Positions 59,332 through 64,000 of a DNA stretch of 64,000 nt are shown piece by piece; the stretch's first letter is position 1; the number at the start of each line of letters is the position of its first letter. The stretch is taken from assembly GCF_042466115.1 (NCBI RefSeq), contig NZ_JAXHBQ010000001.1, forward strand, positions 2,356,001 through 2,420,000. Direction: 5' to 3'. A program made the translations under genes and the position numbers. The notes beneath the pieces are model-generated. The model searched no databases and was not told the origin of the DNA. It saw only the letters and a program-made list of their open reading frames with translations. This stretch comes from SW4 sp042466115 (GTDB lineage: Bacteria > Pseudomonadota > Alphaproteobacteria > Rhodobacterales > Rhodobacteraceae).

Positions 59332-59604
59332 ATGACCGTCACGCGCACGCTGAAAATCGAGAACATCAAGGGTTTGCATGCCCGTGCCTCGGCCAAGCTG
59401 GTCGAGGTTGTTGAACAGTTCGATGCCGAGGCAAGCGTTTCCAAAGATGGGCTGAGTGCCGCGGGTGACAGCATCATGGGGCTTTTGATGTTGGCAGCCT
59501 CTATCGGAACCTTTATTGAAGTCGAGACCAAAGGCACCGATGCCCAAGCGCTTGCCGACGCCATCGAAGCCCTCGTGGCTGACAAATTCGGCGAAGGCGA
59601 CTAG
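59332..59604 (+). CDS. ptsH: Phosphocarrier protein HPr
   Basis: A 90-residue HPr. His in 'KGLHARASAKLVE' (about 15) is phosphorylated by enzyme I; Ser in 'GDSIMGLLMLAAS' is the HprK target, so both regulatory sites exist. Enzyme I is not in the window. I start at ATG 59332; the in-frame codons before it lie in the end of the EIIA gene region and do not match HPr. Confidence 0.94.
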   Translation: MTVTRTLKIENIKGLHARASAKLVEVVEQFDAEASVSKDGLSAAGDSIMGLLMLAASIGTFIEVETKGTDAQALADAIEALVADKFGEGD

Positions 59605-59662
59605 GGCAATAGCGCCGCAACTGGCAAGTGATTGCCGTAACGCCGTCAGGGAGAAGCCCGCG

Positions 59663-60523
59663 TTGACTGATACGACAACACGGAATTCCGTCGCGCAAAA
59701 GATTGCGACACCCGATGACGCGCAGCGCATCTATGACCGCCGCACGCTGACCTATTCCAACACCTTTGACAATCCGTGGCGCCGCAACATCATTCGCACA
59801 ATCGAATGGTTCACCGGCAAGATCACGATCCTGCGCCGTATCCGCACCTTTGAAAAACGCGGCACACCGACCGGTCAGGCGTTCTGGCGCGCCACGCTTG
59901 ATGTGATGGGTGTTGATCTGCTGACCCCGCCCGAACAACTTGCCCGTATCCCCAAGACCGGCCCCGTTGTGCTGGTCGCCAACCACCCTCATGGTCTTGT
60001 TGACGGGATGATTTTGGCCGATCTGGTCGGGCGTGTGCGCAATGACTACCGTATCCTGACACGGTCCCTGCTCACCGGGATCGACGAAAGCGCGGCCAGC
60101 TACATGATTCCGGTGCCCTTCCCGCACGAGGATGATGCGCAGAAAAAGATGATCGAAATGCGCGCCAAGGCGATGGAACATCTGAAACAGGGCGGCCTTG
60201 TGGCGCTGTTTCCATCCGGCGTTGTCGCCAGTTCCGAAACCATGTTTGGCCCTGCAATCGAACAGGAATGGAACGTCTTTACAGCCAAGATGATCCGCAC
60301 GTCCGGCGCGCAGGTTTTGCCGGTCTATTTTCAGGGATCCAATTCGCGCTGGTACCAGATTGCCAACAAGCTGTCGGCGACCCTGCGTCAGGGTCTGCTG
60401 CTGCACGAAATCGTGCATTCGCTGGATAAACCACAGGCCCCCGTTGTGGGCGAGGTGATCTCGGCCGAAGAAATCAGCGAGCGCGCCAAGGACTTCGCGC
60501 GCATTTATGGCGTGGCTGCGTGA
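59663..60523 (+). CDS. 1-Acyl-glycerol-3-phosphate acyltransferase-like protein
   Basis: A 286-residue PlsC-fold acyltransferase. 'VVLVANHPHGLVDG' carries the catalytic His/Asp motif (here H-P-H-G-L-V-D rather than the usual N-H-x4-D), and 'GGLVALFPSGVVASS' is the phosphate-binding F-P-E/S-G motif. It probably acylates a lysophospholipid or related lipid at the inner membrane. The start is TTG 59663, with AGGGAGA about 9 bases upstream; an ATG further 5' lies inside the HPr gene. Confidence 0.8.
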   Translation: MTDTTTRNSVAQKIATPDDAQRIYDRRTLTYSNTFDNPWRRNIIRTIEWFTGKITILRRIRTFEKRGTPTGQAFWRATLDVMGVDLLTPPEQLARIPKTGPVVLVANHPHGLVDGMILADLVGRVRNDYRILTRSLLTGIDESAASYMIPVPFPHEDDAQKKMIEMRAKAMEHLKQGGLVALFPSGVVASSETMFGPAIEQEWNVFTAKMIRTSGAQVLPVYFQGSNSRWYQIANKLSATLRQGLLLHEIVHSLDKPQAPVVGEVISAEEISERAKDFARIYGVAA

Positions 60524-60550
60524 AAAAACCCTTGGGTTGGCGCAACAGTC

Positions 60551-61429
60551 CTAGCGGGTCGGAACCGGATCGCCTTCGCCCCGGTAATCATAGAACCCGC
60601 GCTGTGTCTTGCGGCCCAGCCAACCCGCTTCGACATATTTGGTCAGCAACGGGCAGGGGCGATATTTCGTATCGGCCAGCCCGTCGTGCAGCACGTTCAT
60701 GATTGCCAGACAGGTGTCCAGACCGATGAAATCGGCCAGTTCCAGCGGCCCCATCGGGTGATTTGCCCCCAGTTTCAGCGACGTGTCGATGGATTTGACG
60801 CTGCCGACACCTTCGTAAAGCGTGTAAATCGCCTCGTTGATCATCGGCATCAGGATGCGATTGACGATAAAGGCAGGGAAATCTTCGGACGCGGTTGATG
60901 TCTTGCCCAGCCGCTCCACGACACCCTGACAGGCCTTGAATGTTTCCTCGTCGGTTGCGATCCCGCGGATCAGCTCCACCAGTTGCATGATCGGCACGGG
61001 GTTCATGAAATGAAAGCCCATGAATTTTTCGGGCCGATCCGTGCGCGCGGCGAGACGGGTGATGGAAATCGACGATGTGTTCGATGTCAGGATCGTTTCA
61101 GGCTTGAGGTGCGGCAACAGGTCTTCGAAAATCGCCGCCTTGACGGTTTCACGTTCAGTTGCGGCTTCGATGATCAGGTCGGTTGGCCCAAGGTCGGTCA
61201 GCGTCAAGGTGCCGGTGATACGGCCCATTGCGTCCGCCTTGTCGGTGGCGGTAATCAGCTCGCGCCCGACCTGGCGTTCCATGTTGCGATCAATCAGTGC
61301 ACGCGCGGTGTCCAGCGCGTCCTGACTGATATCGGTCATCAGCACGTCGTATCCGGCAAGGGCAAACACATGGGCAATGCCATTCCCCATCTGGCCTGCG
61401 CCAACGATGCCTACCCGTTCAATTGCCAT
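60551..61429 (-). CDS. hbdA: 3-Hydroxybutyryl-CoA dehydrogenase
   Basis: A 292-residue 3-hydroxyacyl-CoA dehydrogenase. The NAD-binding 'VGIVGAGQMGNGIAHV' (about 6-21), 'TSSISITRLAA' and 'GFHFMNPVPIMQLVE' with the catalytic His (about 142) are present, with 'ANHPMGPLELADFIGLD' in the C-terminal domain. It serves short-chain fatty acid or polyhydroxybutyrate metabolism. ATG 61429 gives the standard length; upstream in-frame codons do not resemble the family. It probably shares electrons with the etf genes nearby. Confidence 0.93.
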   Translation of the reverse strand: MAIERVGIVGAGQMGNGIAHVFALAGYDVLMTDISQDALDTARALIDRNMERQVGRELITATDKADAMGRITGTLTLTDLGPTDLIIEAATERETVKAAIFEDLLPHLKPETILTSNTSSISITRLAARTDRPEKFMGFHFMNPVPIMQLVELIRGIATDEETFKACQGVVERLGKTSTASEDFPAFIVNRILMPMINEAIYTLYEGVGSVKSIDTSLKLGANHPMGPLELADFIGLDTCLAIMNVLHDGLADTKYRPCPLLTKYVEAGWLGRKTQRGFYDYRGEGDPVPTR

Positions 61430-61592
61430 GACATAGCCCTTTCCGTGGTTGTCGGCACCATATGCCTGCCCGCTAGGGGGCTTCAAGGCCGCGAGATCGT
61501 TAAAACCTGACTCAATTTCAACCTTTAGCGATTTGGCAATGGAATCGGTCCACCTTGATCCGTGGTGAGAGAAATAACGAGTGGTGGGAACC

Positions 61593-62453
61593 ATGAAACA
61601 CGAAACGCTTTACGAAGCGGGGCTATCCTATGCCCCCTGCCGATACGGCACGTCACGTCTGTTCTTCCGCGGTCCGAAAAAGCGGCTGGATGGGCGGCAC
61701 ATCGCCTTTGTCGGCGGAACCGAAACATATGGCAAATACGTCGACAAACCCTTTGCGACCTTGATCGAGGAATCAATGGTCGAAACCTGCGTCAATTTCG
61801 GCTGCGTCAACGCGGGCATTGATGCCTTTGCCTATGACGAAACCGTGCAGGCGGCCTGTCGCGATGCGCGATTGACGGTCGTGCAGGTTATGGGCGCGCA
61901 GAACATGTCGAACCGGTTCTATTCGGTGCATCCGCGGCGTAATGACAGGTTCCTGAAGCCGTCGACCGTGCTGCGCGCGATCTATGACGATGTGGATTTC
62001 GCCGACTTCAGCTTTACACGTCATATGCTCAGCGCGCTGTTCCAGCGATCGCCTGAACGCTTTGCGATCATGTGCGCCGAATTGCGCAATGCCTGGGTGG
62101 CGCGCATGCAGAATTTCCTGCGCCTTGTCGGCCCGAATACGATCCTGTTGTGGTTCGCCGAACATGAGCCCCACGATGGCGCGCATCCGGATTCGCTGAT
62201 GACGCTGAAATCCAATCCGGTGTTTGTCAGTCGCGAAATGATCGAGGCGTTGCGCCCGATGGTGCGTGATATTGTCGAGGTCGTGCCAACGCGGGGCGCA
62301 ATGGAAAGCGGCACTGATGGCATGGTCTTCCCACCACAAGAGGCGGCGGCGGCCAAAGAAATGCTGGGCGTGCGCGCCCATGCAGAAGCGGCCAAAGCCC
62401 TGCGCGCGCCAATTACATCTGCCTTGTTGCGCAACATGAAAAGGCCCGCCTGA
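61593..62453 (+). CDS. DUF6473 family protein
   Basis: A 286-residue soluble protein beginning 'MKHETLYEAGLSYAPCRYG'. It contains 'IAFVGGTETYGKYVDKPFA' and 'VNFGCVNAGIDAFAYDE', a pattern like the GDSL/SGNH-type Gly-Gly-Ser-Glu/N-x-G blocks, and 'LLWFAEHEPHDG'. I recall it as DUF6473 in Rhodobacterales, often thought to relate to sulfotransferase or capsule genes; no activity is known. It is divergent from hbdA; its terminator overlaps its own stop codon. Confidence 0.75.
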   Translation: MKHETLYEAGLSYAPCRYGTSRLFFRGPKKRLDGRHIAFVGGTETYGKYVDKPFATLIEESMVETCVNFGCVNAGIDAFAYDETVQAACRDARLTVVQVMGAQNMSNRFYSVHPRRNDRFLKPSTVLRAIYDDVDFADFSFTRHMLSALFQRSPERFAIMCAELRNAWVARMQNFLRLVGPNTILLWFAEHEPHDGAHPDSLMTLKSNPVFVSREMIEALRPMVRDIVEVVPTRGAMESGTDGMVFPPQEAAAAKEMLGVRAHAEAAKALRAPITSALLRNMKRPA

Positions 62454-62466
62454 TTGGCGGGCCTTT
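62440..62466 (+). terminator. Rho-independent terminator overlapping the DUF6473 stop codon
   Basis: AAAGGCCCGCC (62440-62450) and GGCGGGCCTTT (62456-62466) form a perfect 11-bp stem. The TGA stop codon is in the 5-base loop, so the last codons build the 5' arm. A-rich and T-rich ends let it act in both directions. Confidence 0.75.
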
Positions 62467-62477
62467 GCCGTTCGTCG

Positions 62478-62501
62478 CGTAGGGCGGGACTTGTCCCGCC
62501 G
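62478..62501. repeat. Palindromic repeat between DUF6473 and etfA, copy 2
   Basis: GGCGGGAC-TT-GTCCCGCC (62483-62500) is a perfect palindrome with 8-base arms. With its flank it matches 25349-25372 at 23 of 24 positions. Confidence 0.8.
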
Positions 62502-62502
62502 T

Positions 62503-63432
62503 TCACCCCAGTTTTTCAGTCAGTTCGGGCACAGCATCGAACAGGTCGGCGACCAGTCCGAAATCGGCGACCTGAAAGATCGGTGCTTCTTCGTCCTTGT
62601 TGATGGCGACGATGATTTTGCTGTCCTTCATGCCAGCCAAGTGCTGGATCGCGCCGGAAATACCAACGGCGATGTAAAGGTCAGGGGCGACAACCTTGCC
62701 GGTCTGGCCAACCTGCCAGTCGTTGGGGGCATAGCCAGAATCGACCGCAGCGCGCGAGGCACCAACAGCCGCGCCCAGCTTATCCGCCAGCCCTTCGATC
62801 AGCTTGAAGTCGTCTTCGGAGCCGACACCGCGACCACCCGACACAACCACGCCGGCAGATGTCAGTTCAGGGCGATCAGATGCCGCAACCTTGTCTTCGA
62901 CCCATTCCGACAGGCCCGGATCAGCCGCAGCGCCGATGCTTTCGACGGATGCGGACCCACCCATGCCGGGGGCATCGAACCCGGTTGTGCGGATCGTCAT
63001 CACCTTGGTCGCATCTGACGATTTCACCGTCTGGATCGCGTTGCCCGCATAGATCGGGCGCGCGAAAGTGTCGGCGTCGATCATCTCGACCACTTCGGAA
63101 ATGACCATCACATCCAACAGGGCCGCAACGCGCGGCATGATGTTTTTTGCATCCGTCGTGGCAGGTGCCACGATGTGGCTGTAATCGCCAGCCAGTGACA
63201 TGATCAGATCGGCCACCGGTTCGGCCAGACGGTGACCATAAAGCGCGTCTTCGGCGCACAGCACCTTGGCGACACCTTCGATTTTCGCGGCTTCATCGGC
63301 GGCCGCCTTGCAGGTTGCACCAGTGCACAGCACTGTCACATCACCCAAAGACGCCGCCGCAGCCACGGCCTTGGCAGTTGCATCAACGGCCAATTCGCCG
63401 TCATTCACTTCGCCCAAAAGTAGAACAGCCAT
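62503..63432 (-). CDS. etfA: Electron transfer flavoprotein subunit alpha
   Basis: A 309-residue ETF alpha. The C-terminal FAD-binding signature is seen as 'VAPDLYIAVGISGAIQHLAGM' (about 248-268), preceded by 'VVSGGRGVGSEDDF'. It passes electrons from acyl-CoA dehydrogenases, such as the one at 50-52 kb, to ETF-ubiquinone oxidoreductase. The gene follows etfB directly with no gap. Confidence 0.96.
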   Translation of the reverse strand: MAVLLLGEVNDGELAVDATAKAVAAAASLGDVTVLCTGATCKAAADEAAKIEGVAKVLCAEDALYGHRLAEPVADLIMSLAGDYSHIVAPATTDAKNIMPRVAALLDVMVISEVVEMIDADTFARPIYAGNAIQTVKSSDATKVMTIRTTGFDAPGMGGSASVESIGAAADPGLSEWVEDKVAASDRPELTSAGVVVSGGRGVGSEDDFKLIEGLADKLGAAVGASRAAVDSGYAPNDWQVGQTGKVVAPDLYIAVGISGAIQHLAGMKDSKIIVAINKDEEAPIFQVADFGLVADLFDAVPELTEKLG

Positions 63433-64000
63433 CTATACAGCCCCCGCTTCCTTGAGTTTCTCGACCAGTTCATCGACCGATCCAACGATGATCCCCGCCT
63501 TGCGCGTATCCGGTTCAGCGGTGCCGACCACGGCCAGACGCGGCGTGACATCGACGCCGTAATCGTCCGGTGACTTTTCATCCAAAGGCTTTTTCTTGGC
63601 CTTCATGATGTTGGGAAGGGACGCATAGCGCGGTTCGTTCAGTCGCAAGTCCACAGTGACGATCGACGGCATCTTGACCTTGATCGTCTGCAAGCCGCCG
63701 TCCACTTCACGGGTCACAACGGCGCTGTCGCCGTCAATGTCCAGACCGGAAGCAAAGGTGCCCTGCGACCAGCCCAGCAGGGCTGACAGCATCTGGCCCG
63801 TCGCGTTCATGTCGTTATCAATCGCCTGCTTGCCGGCCAGAACCAGACCGGGTTCTTCTTCCTTGACGATGGCAGCCAGTATCTTGGCCACCGCCAGCGG
63901 TTCGATGTCCTGATGCACATCATCGGTCGCAACGACCAGAATGGCGCGATCCGCACCCATGGCAAGTGCTGTGCGCAGGGTTTCCTGCGATTGCTTCACG
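63433..64000 (-). CDS. etfB: Electron transfer flavoprotein subunit beta (5' end outside window)
   Basis: The last 189 residues of ETF beta. 'GADRAILV', 'LVLAGKQAIDNDMNATGQMLSA' (AMP-binding region) and 'RLNEPRYASLPNIMKAKKKP' (the ETF beta signature and recognition loop) identify it. About 60 N-terminal residues lie beyond the window. It forms the ETF heterodimer with EtfA. Confidence 0.95.
   Translation of the reverse strand, partial: VKQSQETLRTALAMGADRAILVVATDDVHQDIEPLAVAKILAAIVKEEEPGLVLAGKQAIDNDMNATGQMLSALLGWSQGTFASGLDIDGDSAVVTREVDGGLQTIKVKMPSIVTVDLRLNEPRYASLPNIMKAKKKPLDEKSPDDYGVDVTPRLAVVGTAEPDTRKAGIIVGSVDELVEKLKEAGAV

Overview
The window is chromosomal DNA from an alphaproteobacterium, very probably a marine Rhodobacterales (Roseobacter-group) species. 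The reasons are the high GC content, the gene order pckA / chvI-chvG-hprK-rapZ-EIIA-HPr, several small families I associate with Rhodobacterales (DUF1636, DUF1850 beside a TAXI TRAP transporter, DUF6473, DUF3859, DUF1491), and a recurrent leader-like repeat. Almost everything is coding. I see no rRNA, tRNA, CRISPR array, prophage or transposase.

Layout. 1-3.5 kb: TAXI-type TRAP transporter on the minus strand. 3.8-31 kb: a cobalamin region in several blocks. These are cobO; cobN with GNAT, cobW and hupE behind a classical cobalamin riboswitch; smc and a transglutaminase gene; cbiB-cobC-DUF1636; then the plus-strand operon DUF6732-cbiX-cobH(fusion)-cobL-cobI-cbiG/cobJ-cobM, led by a second, unassigned structured leader. 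31-43 kb: housekeeping (def, a defective def paralogue, fmt, rnhA, ispH, folK, rpoZ, rsh). 43-50 kb: pdxJ, LysE exporter, acpS-lepB-rnc-era and recO. 50-55 kb: a large acyl-CoA dehydrogenase (possibly methylsuccinyl-CoA dehydrogenase), a TauE exporter and pckA. 55-60 kb: ChvI/ChvG two-component system and the regulatory PTS (HprK, RapZ, EIIA, HPr). 60-64 kb: 3-hydroxyacyl-CoA dehydrogenase, DUF6473 and etfA/etfB; etfB runs off the end.

How the genes work together. The cobalamin genes cover precursor methylation (cobI, cobJ, cobM, cobL), rearrangement (cobH), cobalt insertion (cobN), adenosylation (cobO) and the aminopropanol arm (cobC, cbiB). Probable cobalt handling is by hupE, cobW, cbiX and the small His-rich DUF6732 protein. 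The set mixes late-insertion (CobN) with early-insertion (CbiX, CbiG) components.

Most notable observations: (1) the DUF6732-cbiX leader has two mutually exclusive helices, one closing an 84-nt domain and one hiding the ribosome binding site, which suggests an unassigned riboswitch; (2) cobH is fused to an upstream RNase H-fold-like domain, and the junction contains a palindromic repeat found again outside genes 37 kb away; (3) a catalytically dead deformylase paralogue lies between def and fmt; (4) a receiver-like protein lacks all phosphorylation residues; (5) two genes (recO and a NYN-domain gene) are each broken by one extra base; (6) a 14-bp direct repeat lies between pckA and chvI.
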